NCBI GenBank assembly: GCA_008704415.1
Contig: VXIS01000214.1
Coordinates: 1 to 64,000, forward strand
Source: Sphaerosporella brunnea
Lineage: Eukaryota; Ascomycota; Pezizomycetes; Pezizales; Pyronemataceae
Length of the DNA: 64,000 nucleotides
Direction: 5' to 3'
Part shown: one piece after another, positions 43,042 to 54,648 of the stretch
Position numbering within the stretch: position 1 is the stretch's first letter
Layout: every line of letters begins with the position of its first letter
Translations under genes and position numbers: made by a program
The notes under the pieces: model-generated
Told to the model about the DNA's origin: nothing
Database searches by the model: none
What the model saw: the letters and a program-made list of their open reading frames with translations, nothing else

Positions 43042-44749
43042 ACACTGGGTTCGTGTGCACATTTTCAACGCTATGAAGATTACATCTTGTTTAATTGCTG
43101 TCCAAACAGTACGAGGTAGGGATTGGCGGCGGCAGCATGGGATTGTCGATGTCCTCGCCAAGGAGGTCTTCTGGCTGGCGTCATGGGTATCATCGAAGGG
43201 CCTGGTTACATCGTGAAAAAGACCATATGTTCAATCGCGCACCCTCTTCTGTTGGAAATGGGCACGCCGTTAAAACACGACCGACAGAGCCGGCAACTGC
43301 AGGGCGCCTAACGCTTCCGTATACAGATGATCGCCAATGCCAACCCTCAGCCGAATCCCGTCAGCACCTCCGGTATATGCATATCAATGAAGCTCTGAGT
43401 CACCTGGACTTCCACGTCCATCTGAAGCTGCACGCCTTGACGCTTTCTCAACTCGAGGAGCGCGAGCTCGTTGGCATGACCTAGGAACGTCATCTGATTG
43501 ATAGGTTTGAACCGCGACGCACTTCCTGTACTCGGGCACCTGGGTATGGAGTCCCGGATCGTGCCAATTGCGATGCCCATGGAGTCCCGGATCGTGCCAA
43601 TTGCGATGCGCGGCAGGGTGCTTGGAGAAACTGAAAGTAAAAGTTTGCGCGCCCCGCACGAGCGATCAGGAATGGCTGTACCAGCTCTTCAGGTTGGCTA
43701 CCCTCGATCCGCAGATCCGCCCTGTCCCATTCCGGAACTGTGGCATCGGCTTCAGGACTCCAGGGTTCCAGCGTTCAGCGGTGGATTACGCACCGCGACC
43801 ACAGTGCTGCTGCTGAAGCTCGGACGTGCGCACGATACGGCGAGCGGGTACTACGGCCATGCTGGGGTGGTCACAAAGTCCCAGTGGATCGGCCGCTCGA
43901 GCCTCGTGGACTTTCGCAGGTAGTGTGGCGAGAGGAACGCAATTACCGGCCAGTCTGCAGGGCAATGCAGTCGCTGCACATATCTACGACCGCCTCGCAG
44001 TCGACATTCAATTTTTCCGGTATGGCTCGGAGGGTCGGTCACTCGACGTCTGCATTCTTGCTCCGGGGATGGGGCCTATGCGCAAGGTCCAGGAAATGTT
44101 CGTTGGATACAGTGGACGAGTTCCATCCGTTTCATTGGTGTATTTTCGTTCTATGGCACCGCGTTTCTCTTCCCACAGCCAGATTGGGAAACATCAGTCT
44201 TCTATAGCCGTGTTTTATCAACGAGCAATCGAAACTCGAACAGAAAGGAAAGCACAAAACCCAGGCTGGTTTTTGATTGGCTATCTGTACCCTGGCGGTG
44301 CCGTCTCTGAGTCCACAGGGGGAGCCAACCGCTGCCGCCTGTTTGCCGCAAGCGCACCAACACTGATGCTATACGTTCTTTGGCGCGCATTTGGACACTT
44401 CCACACAGCAGGAATATCAAGATGGGAAGCCGGCCCGTGCGGAATGTACTGATGCGTCCAAAGTTCACAATATTTCGCGACAAATATGAATGGCATGCCA
44501 TTTTTTTTGAGCCGAACCTGCGACTGACTGCCTTGCAGGACCACCATCGCTTTGTCTGCCCACAACAGAAGGTGCGAAGATATGTGAAGGTCGTGAAATG
44601 TATGGCGGGATATGTATATCCCGAGTGCCAATATGGCAACACAGTCAAGATGTAGTATGCGGTTTTGGGGTAGGCGCGGTCGACATCTGCGGCGGCGGGT
44701 GGGTCTGGCAATGCCATTGATGCGTCCTCTGATGAATGGCGAGAATATA
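43042..44749. other. region of scattered open frames, no confident gene
   Basis: Plus-strand frames at 43498-43923, 43568-43816 and 43826-44452 contain protein-like bits (YQLFRLATLDPQIRPVPFRN, AVAAHIYDRLAVDIQFFRYG) in changing frames. No domain or splice pattern unifies them. It may be a decayed gene. It contains a 33-base tandem duplication at 43546-43608. Confidence 0.3.
43546..43608. repeat. 33-base tandem duplication
   Basis: ATGGAGTCCCGGATCGTGCC with the following ten bases occurs twice, 33 bases apart, without a change. The recent slippage product keeps the frame open. Confidence 0.9.
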
Positions 44750-44935
44750 CAGTAGAGTCTCTATATAAGAATACGTTCATATAAGAATATACGCCCTATA
44801 AGAATATGGGTGGCCGGTCCCAACCGCTTTTGTATGTGACAAGCCACTCTCTCTATAAGAATTTGCACTTTATAAGAATACGCCTCAGCGGTCCCGACCG
44901 TATTTTTTTTTTTTTTTTATCTAGAGACTCTACTG
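44750..44935. mobile_element. pogo/Tigger-like MITE
   Basis: The 186-base element begins CAGTAGAGTCTCTATATAAG and ends with the inverted TCTAGAGACTCTACTG. TA lies to its left, with a diverged TG to its right. The interior carries six TATAAGAAT words (three near the left end, two in the middle and one overlapping an end) and a long T-run at 44901-44919. It has no coding capacity. CAGTAGAGTCTC-like ends are characteristic of pogo-type elements. Confidence 0.75.
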
Positions 44936-46342
44936 TGTTCAGACATCAGGGCTAGGTGATTGTAGCCCAGATCGAGTGCACTTTCGCTAAACGATCACTA
45001 AACTGCTTGGGTAGTCAATATCCGGCCCTTACCGTAGGTTTTGGAACATGGAGAAGCCGCCGGTGGGTGATCCAGATCAGTATTGTGAATGGACAGCCCA
45101 AAATTTTGAAGCCAGCCCATCGTTGGAACTCGGCAGCCAGCCTCGTCGCCGGTTCAGCACACCCAAATAGTTGAAAGTGAAGCAGATGTGCGACTCTTCC
45201 AGATGCCACATGAAGTGACCCGCGACCATCCCACTCGCTCTGACCAGTGCGCACACAAACTACTGCGTAACAGCACATTCGCTAACTGGGCTGTTATCGA
45301 TTTTACATGAGTCCGGGCTTGACTGTTCTAGAAGCCTGATCGCTAACAGCTCAGCCCGCGGGCTGCCTGACGATTGACAACACTGATGGATATGCATCTA
45401 ACTACTGGGAGCGTATTTTCAAACATATCATTGCAATCAGTGAGTGCAACCTGATCCAACATGCTTTGCCTAGATCTGGTCGAACCTCTGCCAAATAACC
45501 AACCTGGACTGGACGTGGAACGAACGGACTTTGGCGCAGGAGATAGGACGATCGATGATGGTGAATCGTGATTTGGTGATGTGCGTGAGGCCAAACCAAT
45601 CCTGGGGAATGGTGAGTCTCCACCGGGCCGAGGTGGCTTATGAAAATGATGGTTGTTCTACCTATGCCGTGCTGAAGGAGGTGGGTTGATTATCAATTGT
45701 GGACCTCTTTGGTGACCAGAGACGCCAATGCTCAAAGGCGTGCGGTCACCGCGGCCATGAAAACGTAGGCGCGTGGCGAGAGGATTTCAGACCGTGATTG
45801 GGTCGTCAGATTCGCTACGCCGATGCATGGTTTGGCCCTACCAACCGGCACGATCAGCAACGCATCGAGGCCAAATTAGATTCCACTCCGAATTCACCAC
45901 TCGTTCGGCAGAGCGCTTGAGATCTCGGGATGATCCTGACGGGGTCCTCAACTCTTCCCACTCCTTCCCCTCGCAACTAGCCACAGCCTCATTACGCTTA
46001 GATCTGTTTGATACGCGTTAAACTGGAAAAACATGTCACCACGTGAAACCAACAATGAGAAGCTCGCACCAGTTTATGAAATACGAGCAGTGGGTGGTCC
46101 ATATCGGACGTAACAGGGCGGCGTATAACTATATGGCCGAAGGCCAGGTTGAATTTGCTCAAGTACCTTACAAAACGTCGGCATGCAGAAATTGTTCGCG
46201 ATTCAGCGCACCACTCCACTGCCACCACTACCCTCCAGTTGGGACCATCTGTGGTCCGGAACGTGCAAACGGCCAAAAAAGATTTGCTCTGCGATTGCCA
46301 TATCAGTGACTGTCATGCGGAACAGAACGATGCGGGCGGCGA
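44936..46342. other. intergenic, no gene recognised
   Basis: Short frames only. The stretch 45990-46280 is open on minus just downstream of the F-box-like gene but has no motif. Confidence 0.35.
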
Positions 46343-46996
46343 TCACGTACTAGTCCAATCGAGTTCGCAAGTAATATCGCCAGGCCTCAGCCAAGAACGG
46401 AGGCGATTAATGTCACTGGCCAGCCACATTGCACGCATATCGGGAAAGGAACAAGCGAAGTGGGTAGCCAAATCTCGCTGATACAGTCGAAAACGATGTT
46501 TTTCCTCTTCCAGGGGGTCTTCCAAGGCGGGCGCACGGAGGAAAGCGGCGCGTCGGACAATGGAGCGCAGCTGACATTGCAGCTGGATGCGACGGACTCT
46601 CAAAGCTCTACGCTTCAGGACCTCCAGCTGCTCCAAAGCCACACGTCTCAGAAGGGCTTTTCTGTGGGCTCTCCACACTTGAGATGCGGCCGGGACTGCA
46701 CGGATGAAAGGGCGTACACGGGAATCGATGACGGGAAGGTCAACTTCGTGGAGGTGCAAAAGAGCGGCAAGTATCTCGGCGAGGATGTCCAACGGCAGGC
46801 GCTGGATGGTCATGGTTCGGGGAGGCATGTTAGGGCGAGGTTTACCCGCGTGGATCGTCGCATCATCGGAGCCCTTGTACGCGTTGTTTGACAGTGGGAA
46901 GCAGGCGTTTTCGATTCCAGACACGTTGCGCGACACCGAGAACGCTGGCTGCGCAGGTGGGCGATCATTCAAGTCGCGTGTAGTCGTGGACGACAT
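46343..46996 (-). CDS. F-box-like protein, short, intact
   Basis: A 217-codon frame from an ATG at 46996. A polar N-terminus leads to TIQRLPLDILAEILAALLHL (residues about 61-80), matching the L-P-x-D/E-h-h-x-E-I-h core of F-box motifs that bind Skp1 in SCF ubiquitin ligases. The rest is Arg/Leu-rich and helical (VWRAHRKALLRRVALEQLEV, RRAALRVRR-like segments) and ends with ITCELDWTST. It is much shorter than usual fungal F-box proteins (400-600 residues), so a C-terminal substrate-binding domain may be missing or in an unrecognised downstream exon. No neighbour shares its orientation closely. Confidence 0.6.
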   Translation of the reverse strand: MSSTTTRDLNDRPPAQPAFSVSRNVSGIENACFPLSNNAYKGSDDATIHAGKPRPNMPPRTMTIQRLPLDILAEILAALLHLHEVDLPVIDSRVRPFIRAVPAASQVWRAHRKALLRRVALEQLEVLKRRALRVRRIQLQCQLRSIVRRAAFLRAPALEDPLEEEKHRFRLYQRDLATHFACSFPDMRAMWLASDINRLRSWLRPGDITCELDWTST

Positions 46997-47568
46997 CGGA
47001 TCGGAACCTCAGGAGTGGAGGTGTTCGCAACGGCTTGATGGGTGCGATGGATGAAGGAGTTGGCTATCGTGGCCGGCGTTGTAGGCGATGAGGTGCGACG
47101 CGTGGTGGGTGGTGTTGCGGTGTCGCGCTTGCGGCTTGTTGCAGTGTTGAGTAAACAAACAACTTCGGCTAGCGTGGATGCGTTACCTTGGCAACGCTTT
47201 GTCAGCACGTTGAGTGTGGTAACGCGGCGAACTCGCGCGGACAACAACCCCCCTCATGCAACCAAAACTCGACGACACAACAAAAGAAAGAATTTATCCA
47301 ATAACCGTACAAATAGAGACAAAGAGGCAGAGAACAATCGTCGGTTTGCCAATTTTGACTTGGTGTTGTAGTTGTGAAGTTATAAGGGTTTGAAAAATAC
47401 AATTTTAGTATCAGTGGCCGAAGTTATAAACATGACTAAGGGATACCTGATGTAACAAGTAACCCAATAGGGCAATACGAGTGAGATACTGTGCACCGCA
47501 GCGAGGCTAAAAACGTCTAATCAACCACAAGTTTTCGCATTGCTAAAGAAAACTAACTCTTTAGTACT
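46997..47568. other. intergenic, F-box gene 5' flank
   Basis: No coding region or RNA gene was recognised. AT-richer than its neighbours towards 47400. Confidence 0.35.
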
Positions 47569-48474
47569 AGTGATGGACACGAGCCAGCTCGAATCAATCC
47601 TCCCAGGCCAGCTCGAGCTGGCTCGTCTCGGAGAGGCAGAGGCTCGGGATCGCGTCCGAGCATTGGGTGAGCGCGAACTACAGCTCGAGCTGTTCCGCTT
47701 TACCAGACTTTAAGCTGGCGGACTCTGTCAATCCTAGGTGATAGTATCCAATGTATCCAAGAATATCAACCGAATAATGACTGGCCACAATTCCTCGGCG
47801 TCCCCATCGTTCTCATTGTCTAGGAGTGATTCCTGATGTGTATCTGGGACCGGAACCTCATCTCAACTGTCAATCTCGCCCGCATCCTCCTTGCTTGACC
47901 GTTTACGTTCCCACTGCTCCAAAAAATCCTTCTTCAACCAGCATGGAGCAACAACCAAGCACTACTTGAGGTCTCCAAGAGCCTGTTTCGCTTTTTGGTG
48001 ATAAGATCTCCAGGTTGGGAGAAAAGACTCTCAGCCAGGATACTCGTGGTATAGAGGGATATTGGCAAGCATTCAGTGAGTATACCCCAGTTCCCTGATA
48101 GCTTTTTAGAATAAGCAGCACGCTCATCTGGAGGCAGTGCACCCATTAATTCGTGTTCCATAGTTCTGCTGGTGATGATGGACGGTGGAAGGTAGTATGT
48201 AGTATTGGGCGTTAATTGTTGCGCCAGGAAGCGCGACAGCAACAAGTAACTCGAAGTTTCTATGACGCAGTGAATTTCATCATTTTAAAACACTCGCTAT
48301 AATTTTCATTCCCATCAACCCTCCCCATCCCCATCATGCTGAAAACTCGAGCTGGCGAGCCGATCCTCACCCTTAGCTCGAGCCATCTCGGGTCGTAGAG
48401 GACGAAGGATGAGACCAGCTTGTCCCATCAGCTCGAGTTGCTAGCTCGAGCTGGCTCGGCTGGTTCCCATCACT
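47569..48474. mobile_element. hAT-like element with decayed transposase end
   Basis: The left end AGTGATGGACACGAGCCAGC and the inverted right end (read inward AGTGATGGGAACCAGCCGAG) share the 8-base AGTGATGG tip and GAGCTCG-rich subterminal DNA. The length is 906 bases. It contains a fragment of hAT dimerisation domain on minus. The flanking 8-base words are not identical, so the target duplication has decayed or the element is rearranged. Confidence 0.65.
47860..48245 (-). pseudogene. hAT transposase dimerisation-domain remnant
   Basis: The frame reads LPISLYTTSILAESLFSQPG and DLITKKRNRLLETSSSAWLL. This is the conserved I-P-x-T-S...E-x-h-F-S-x-x-G-x-h-h-x-x-x-R-N-R-L pattern of the hAT C-terminal dimerisation domain. 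After a stop at 47936 the frame continues LKKDFLEQWERKR. Everything N-terminal of the domain is missing, so it is the internally deleted remainder of an autonomous copy. Confidence 0.7.
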
Positions 48475-49660
48475 GGAGATATAACAAAAGAGTCCGTCCC
48501 CAAGGATGCGGACCGACTAACAACCAGTAGCAGGGCGAGAGGAACGACTGATCAGTAAATAACGCATACTACCTTCCCAATACACTGTAATCATCAGTGA
48601 TATCAAACGCGCAGTCCCATTCGTCCCTGGACCAGAGTTAACATTACGCTTTTCCACGGAAGACGCCACGGCTACGTTGACCATCCCGCACCTTCCTAGC
48701 CAACACTCTCATCAGGGATCACAAATCGGCCGCGTTCTGGGCGGCGGTCTTAACTGTTAGGCGTCGACGGGTAACACCAAACATTTTGAAATGGCACAGA
48801 GAAAATCTGACTTCGTAAATAAAACACATCATTGCCATTGGCACAATGTTCGAGGCTTCAGGGAAGCGGTTTCGGTAGCTCTGGCCGTTGATTTTTTTCT
48901 GTCTGTTCTTGTGGCTCTTCACGAAGTGTGGTATTTGAGTTGTATGCGCTCCTGCTGATCACGCTCAGCTATATTGTCAACTCAATATGGGCTCGAACAC
49001 ACTATATCGCTTGGCGCTGAGGGTCCCTAGCCTTGACTGAGCAGCGATTAGACACCACGCGTGCGTGTCTATACGCACGTCGTCAGGTCGGGCGATATTC
49101 AGTATAACACCATGTTGTCGTTCTGTGCAAGAAGAGCTGTGAAAAAGGAACCGTGGGTGGCGATGGCGGTCAGGTGTGGAGAACGGATATGAACGTATGC
49201 AGCAGCTTCTGGCGTAAGCTACGATGGGGCAGTCTGTGGCCGCGGAGTATGATTCATCATCACCTCTGAAGAGGAGTTAGAGGAGGTGGTGTGACTCGGC
49301 CCTAGCGGCCTCGCATTTGAGTTATAGTTACGGGCCTGTTTCTTTCTTTTGTCCTGTTTACAACACCTTTCTTTTGTCTGGTTTTTGGTATTTCGGGTGC
49401 CCGTAGTTGGCCTATGAGAGAGTATCAATATGTGGGTATACAGGATGACGGTGGCGGAGATAGGGGTCTGCCACGATTGTTCGCAATGGAGTACGGAATA
49501 AACATCACAATGCACAAAGCGCACCCTGTTGTGTGTGGTGGAGCTCACAAGTTGCAAGGTTCACACTTTGGCCGCAGTCAACTGGTGTCCTGTTGTTGCC
49601 TCGTGGTGAAGTAAGGCAGCCTCGTAGTTGCCGGCTGGAAACAAACCTTTGCACAGTTTT
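48475..49660. other. intergenic, no gene recognised
   Basis: No supported coding frame. A small inverted repeat (CGTGCGTGTCTATACGCACG) lies at 49063-49082. Confidence 0.35.
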
Positions 49661-50123
49661 TGTAAGATCATTACACTTACTATGGTTTCTTTCTTACGTA
49701 TTTACTTACTAAAGATAGTAGCGATGGTATGATGTCCGTATTCTACGAGTTTCTTTACCATTCTTTCCCACGTCGTTTGGAATCATATAGCTCTCACAAG
49801 GCAGACTGTGTAGGTCTTATGACCATCATTTCCTTGTTTTACGAAGTTTCCACCAAGCTATGACCCCATGTTATGACACCATGTATTTGACATCGTTGAC
49901 TATAAAAGCTGTGAGCTTTTCCTACTTTCATTCTCTTTCTCTTCTTCCAATACGGCCTTTCGAGCAGCCCCGATTGTATCGACCATCACCAGTAAATACT
50001 GAGTTGATCAGTGACCTATTTTCGAGTATCCTCTTGGTATTTATCAGGTCTGGTACACAAAAGATTCTGAGTTTATTTGCATCTGTGAAATAGGGGATCT
50101 TACAAGCTCACGAAAAGGTTACA
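49661..50123 (+). mobile_element. solo LTR, copy 2
   Basis: The 463-base element starts TGTAAGATCA and ends AAAGGTTACA. Identical 5-base target duplications GTTTT flank it at 49656-49660 and 50124-50128. It has TATAAAAG at 49901 and strong similarity to copy 1 throughout. No internal domain is adjacent. Confidence 0.9.
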
Positions 50124-50337
50124 GTTTTAATGCCACCGCGTTCGCGCCAGATAGCCTACGGTAGGCGACAACCCGTTATCTTGCGACACCCGCATCATCA
50201 TTTAAGCAGCCAGCAATCTCATTACCTGCTTTGTCTTCTATCGTGGGTAAATGTCAGGTACAAGGATAAGTTACTGGTGCGAGAGCCGCGTTTGGGGACT
50301 ATATTCTGCGCCCGCCTCTCCTAGAAACTTCCGTCAT

Positions 50338-50881
50338 CATCTTCCTACACAACTACCATCTACAAACACAAGACACCAGGTCATCCGACCACCTCGTTCA
50401 GGCCGCACTGAACGCTTATAGCGTTGCGGTGCAGCGCTACAAGATGCTTGCAGAGCTCCTCCCTCCGGCCATTCGGCCGCCCGTGCTGGCAGGCTTTCAG
50501 CACCGCCAAAACAGATGGGCAATTCAACGCAGCACCGCTGACGTCCGCAAAGTCATCGCGCGTATGGAGAGCCAACTCACAGGTTTGCATCCACAGTTTG
50601 CAACTCCGCTGGCTACTCCTATTCTGGCGATCGACCACCCCGACGGGCGTGTTCAAGAGACCGTCGCGTCCACCCCTGCCGAGGAGATCGATGCCGTTGT
50701 GCGCGTCGGAGTTCGATCCCCGACGCCGCCATCGACATGTCTCGCCTGGTTAACACGCTCAAGGCTGATGGAGCGAGCCCTGCTGTCTTTAAGACGGTGT
50801 ATACCACCTTCTTGCGTGGTGTTAAGGATGAAGCGACGTTCCCAGACGTGGAATCCGGAGCGACGAGCAACCACGATGACT
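50338..50881 (+). pseudogene. hypothetical gene with a frame change
   Basis: From about 50338 one frame reads SSDHLVQAALNAYSVAVQRY, KMLAELLPPAIRPPVLAGFQ and RQNRWAIQRSTADVRKVIAR to about 50710. Then another frame reads IPDAAIDMSRLVNTLKADGA and VFKTVYTTFLRGVKDEATFP to a TGA at 50881. The pieces fit one helical protein of about 180 residues with a one- or two-base shift. No start codon is visible upstream, and the LTR at 49661-50123 is close by, so the 5' end may have been displaced. No family is recognised. Confidence 0.4.
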
Positions 50882-51299
50882 GAGAGTTTGCAGCAGGAGA
50901 CGGTAACTGGGACCGGTGGATTGTGTCTGATGACTAGTACGGGTGCAATTGGCGGTTCGACTGCTTGATGTACTTATCTCATAATATTGCACTTTTGCTG
51001 TATGATCGATATATATGTGACTGCCCTGGAGCACCCGACTGGCAGAGCTCAGCGGCATGAGTGTGGTAGCAGTTGGTGGGGGTTGCTGTGCATATTTCAG
51101 CGCTTTTGAAGGGAACCGAGCATGATGGCCGATAATACTATGGGTACTACCCGCTGCAGTTGCCGCGATCGGCCTCTCTCTGCATTCGATGAAGGTTAAC
51201 TCTTCCGTCCGGCTCGCCATGCGGTGAGTTGGAGTTACTTGGCGGGGAGAGAACAACTACATCTTGCCACGCCGTTGGAAGCAATGCGCCGACCCTGCC

Positions 51300-51738
51300 T
51301 GTAACCTTTTCGTGAGTTTATAGGATCCGCTATCTGACGGGTGCAAAGAGGCGGAAAACCGTTCGTGTAATAAATACCAAGAGGACACTCGAAAACAGGG
51401 CACTGATCAGCTGCTGCTCGAAAGGCCGTATCGAAAGCACAGCAAGAGAATGAATGTTTGAAATGGTCGCAACCTATATACCCAACGATGCAAAATACAT
51501 CATGTCACAACGTGAGGCGATAGCTTGGTGGCAAGTTCGTAAAACAAGGAAATGATGGTATGGTCATCAGATCTACACAGTCTGCCTTGCCAAGGATAGG
51601 AGATTCCAAACGACGTAGTCAAGAAAGGTAGAGAAACTCATAGAATACTGAGATCATACTATCGTTACCACGCCGTAGTTTTGTAGCTTTCGTAAGGAAC
51701 TGCGTAAGAAAAACCATCCTGCGTGTAATAATCTTACA
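51300..51738 (-). mobile_element. solo LTR, copy 3 (reverse)
   Basis: The inverted orientation is shown by TGTAACCTTTTCGTGAG at the left and ATTATTACACGCAGG-like sequence before ATCTTACA at the right. The 439 bases match copies 1 and 2. Flanking 5-base words differ (CTGCC and CCGGT), so it may be a recombination product or an old copy. Confidence 0.82.
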
Positions 51739-51799
51739 CCGGTTATGGGCTCAAGCTGGCGATATCGTCTGGCTCTGAATGTCTCTATCCTGGGTAGTG

Positions 51800-52186
51800 A
51801 TGGCAGACTACGCGTTTGCAACCGGCGGTGCTGCTGAAGAACCGAACCTGACAAGAAAACACCTGTGGGGCCGCCCGTTCATCAAGTTGATGCACGACGA
51901 TACAAACAGACGTCACGCTGAAAGACAGAATGCATTTGACTGTGAGCGGAAACAAATCTCTTTAGATGCACAGTACGACAGACGCCAGATATCTCCCCAA
52001 AGCAGCATAGAACAGATCACCGGATTCGCCATTCTCACAAATACCCGGGAAAGGCTTCATGGACCCAAAGTGAAACGCCTAGGTAACCACGCCCTCCGGC
52101 CACCATTCCTGATCGCTGCCATCGCTATAGTTCGAACTGGGGCTCGCAGGCAGACACTCCTCGTCGCTAGCGTCGCGAGCGCTTGA
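51800..52186 (+). CDS. open frame, doubtful gene
   Basis: The frame starts MADYAFATGGAAEEPNLTRK and contains NRRHAERQNAFDCERKQISL, which looks protein-like. Its 3' end overlaps the minus-strand gene ending at 52079, and it has no paralogue or domain. It may be a 5' exon fragment or chance. Confidence 0.2.
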   Translation: MADYAFATGGAAEEPNLTRKHLWGRPFIKLMHDDTNRRHAERQNAFDCERKQISLDAQYDRRQISPQSSIEQITGFAILTNTRERLHGPKVKRLGNHALRPPFLIAAIAIVRTGARRQTLLVASVASA

Positions 52187-53447
52187 ACTGTGACTCTCCA
52201 CGTCGCTCGACGTCGGCGAGCTGCTCACCTCGACCTCTACGCTGTCATCGTGCACCGGCAACTGCTGCTCCGCCTCAGCTGCACTTCCCTCTGCGGCAGC
52301 ATCATCAACCAGGATCTGAATATGTTCATGCAAGCCAGCGAACGAAACGAACGCCATAGCGTCGGCCATACAAGCGGGTAGCCCGGGGTGACCGATATCG
52401 CTCCAGCGGATATGGAATCCCTGGTGAGACTGCTGTGGCCACACTGGAGCGGAATCGACCACAGTTACCAGCGTGCACCGTTGCTTTCCCGTCGGGAGAG
52501 GAACAAGGCGAGAGGTGTACACGCTGGCTGTGGCGAGAACATATTTCCCATCGCGCTCAAGGATGCGTTTATCTTCCGCGTCCAAGAGCAAGTCTGGCTG
52601 AGAGCGTATTATCCGTGCGACATTCCTCTCGGCTTTCTCCTGAATGGTAATTTTCGATTCAGCACCTTCAGCAGCCGCCCGCAGGCGTCGTATCTCCTCT
52701 TTCACCATGCACTTGCGCCTACTCTTCACCTTAACCTGCACAATGTCTTCGTCGTAGCGCTCGCGCGTGAAGAGGTCGATGCAGATACCGTAGCGCACGC
52801 GGCCGCGGGTGCCCAAAAGGTACACGCGCAGTTTCTCCTTCACGTGGGCAGTCGCCTCCGCCACGGCGACTTCCAACACCAGCCACGGCACTTTGTGAAG
52901 CCGGAATAGCAGCGAGCCGTCGGGGCGGAATGTGTCTGCGTGATTGCAGTGAACGTCGATTCCGCCGCAGACTCTGATCATGTGCTTCGGCCACGAAGAA
53001 GGCAGGAATGACGGCGCCTCGACCGCAGCAAGTATCTCGCTCATGAAGGGGTGGAGGATCACTTCGCGATCCTGGCTTGGGCCTGGCATCAGGACAGCCT
53101 CGAACGCATGCGTGCCCGCCGTGATGGCGCATCCGAGCGACTGAGTGAGATGCGAACGCGTCGGGAATCTGGCACCGGGGCGTGCGTGGACCGCAGCCTT
53201 GTTGGAACAGGTAGTTCGAGATGTCGGCGTATTCTTCGATGCTGGAGACCGCGATCGCGATGGGGATTGGACTGCCCACCAGGCGGGGGAGGGCTGCGTC
53301 GACGGCGTCATGCACGATGGCGAGACGCGCGTCTTCCGAAGAGACTGTTGACGAGTTGTGCGCAAGGTCAGGTGGGGGGTTGGCGATATTGGTCTTGCTC
53401 GACGGGCATGCTGACAGCGATGAACGATTGACCTTGGCTGGCCCCAT
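52079..53447 (-). CDS. PD-(D/E)XK-like protein, frame change in N-terminal third
   Basis: The N-terminus MGPAKVNRSSLSACPSS and PIAIAVSSIEEYADISNYLF is in one frame. From about 53110-53195 onward the sense frame is one base off: AVLMPGPSQDREVILHPFMS, then RVCGGIDVHCNHADTFRPDG and PWLVLEVAVAEATAHVKEKL. F-R-P-D-G-S followed 11 residues later by L-V-L-E-V-A is the D...E-x-V core of restriction-endonuclease-like folds (Uma2-type). A helical linker (EEIRRLRAAAEGAESK) and an acidic, serine-rich tail follow. A short intron of 40 bases or a frameshift could explain the change. The lysine expected after the E-x motif is not obvious, so catalysis is uncertain. Confidence 0.55.
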
Positions 53448-53572
53448 GGCGTGGTCGTGCTTCGTACGTGTTGATGTGGAAAACGGCGCGCTGCAATGGA
53501 GGGGACGGCGTGAACGGCGGGTATGTGGTGGCGAGCTATGGACGAGGTCGAGGAGAGGTTAGCTGTTGACAC

Positions 53573-54648
53573 AGCCGCGGCTTGGCATTTGTTGGAGTCA
53601 GCAAACTGTAGTCGGGTTCGTCAGCGCTGTGAAATCAATGATCGAGATATCATGTACGGAGTGATAACCCATGATCCCAACTTCGGACTCAAGGACAGCA
53701 TTTCGAGCAACGCCACATATCCAGTATACCACCGCGAAACCTGCGAAAAGAGCGCGATGCCACAGAATTTTTTCAGTTGTCCAGGATACCGCAATATACG
53801 GCGAGCGTAGGGTACAGTAATGCTCTGTTCGCCGTGGTTTCCATTGCTACCTACGTAGTCCCTGTACATGTGTGGACGGGCACAGGTACGCACATTATGG
53901 CTGCCCGTGCCACTGCAAACCCCACAGCGTCGTGACGCCGAAATTCTCCGCGTTCCACCGCCAATTGTCGGTTCTGAAGAGCCTGCAGCGCCTTAGACGC
54001 TGCGCTGGACTTCGTTGTCCTGCCCAGGCGCACCTCGAATAATCGGCACCCCGAGGCACCTATCAGACATCCAGACGTGGAGAGGGTCGCCCGGAAGGTA
54101 TGCGAGGCGCCAGGTGCGCGCCCCGGCCTGAGGCACATTGTGGGGCCCCGTTCGCCCCCACCGACCGGCCCGTCTATTGGCAGCGCTGAATCTCCGGAAT
54201 GAGGAATTTCTTGTTACTCGGGATCGATTGTTCTTTTGCCGCCGATGAATAAACCACAGTGGCGCGCCCGAAATGCTCAGTCTGAACAGCTTGCTGTGAG
54301 ATTGTGCACGTACCGACTGGCTTGCATGTTACGTCCAGAGTGATATGCAGTGAAGCAAAGAATCATCTGTTTCTGCACGGACCTCGTCTTTGGATTGACC
54401 ACTGCAGCCGTTTCGCAAACTGGCATCATCCAATACCGAGAAAGGCCCACCCCAACAGCCATCAACTATTGATAGTCATCTGTGTCGAGAACTCATGGCA
54501 TCACAACACAGGAGTACTCAGGAGCGCCACGTGCCCTTGCAACCTTCCAAAAAAAACTGACAGTCCGCTTGTGGGATATCCAGCGGGTGGAAACCAACAG
54601 TGAGGCAGGATTGCACTTCGCGGATTGCGGGCATCCAGTGACATCTCG
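53573..54648. other. intergenic, no gene recognised
   Basis: Divergent 5' flanks of the nuclease-like gene (minus) and the membrane-protein-like gene (plus). Short frames only. Confidence 0.35.
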
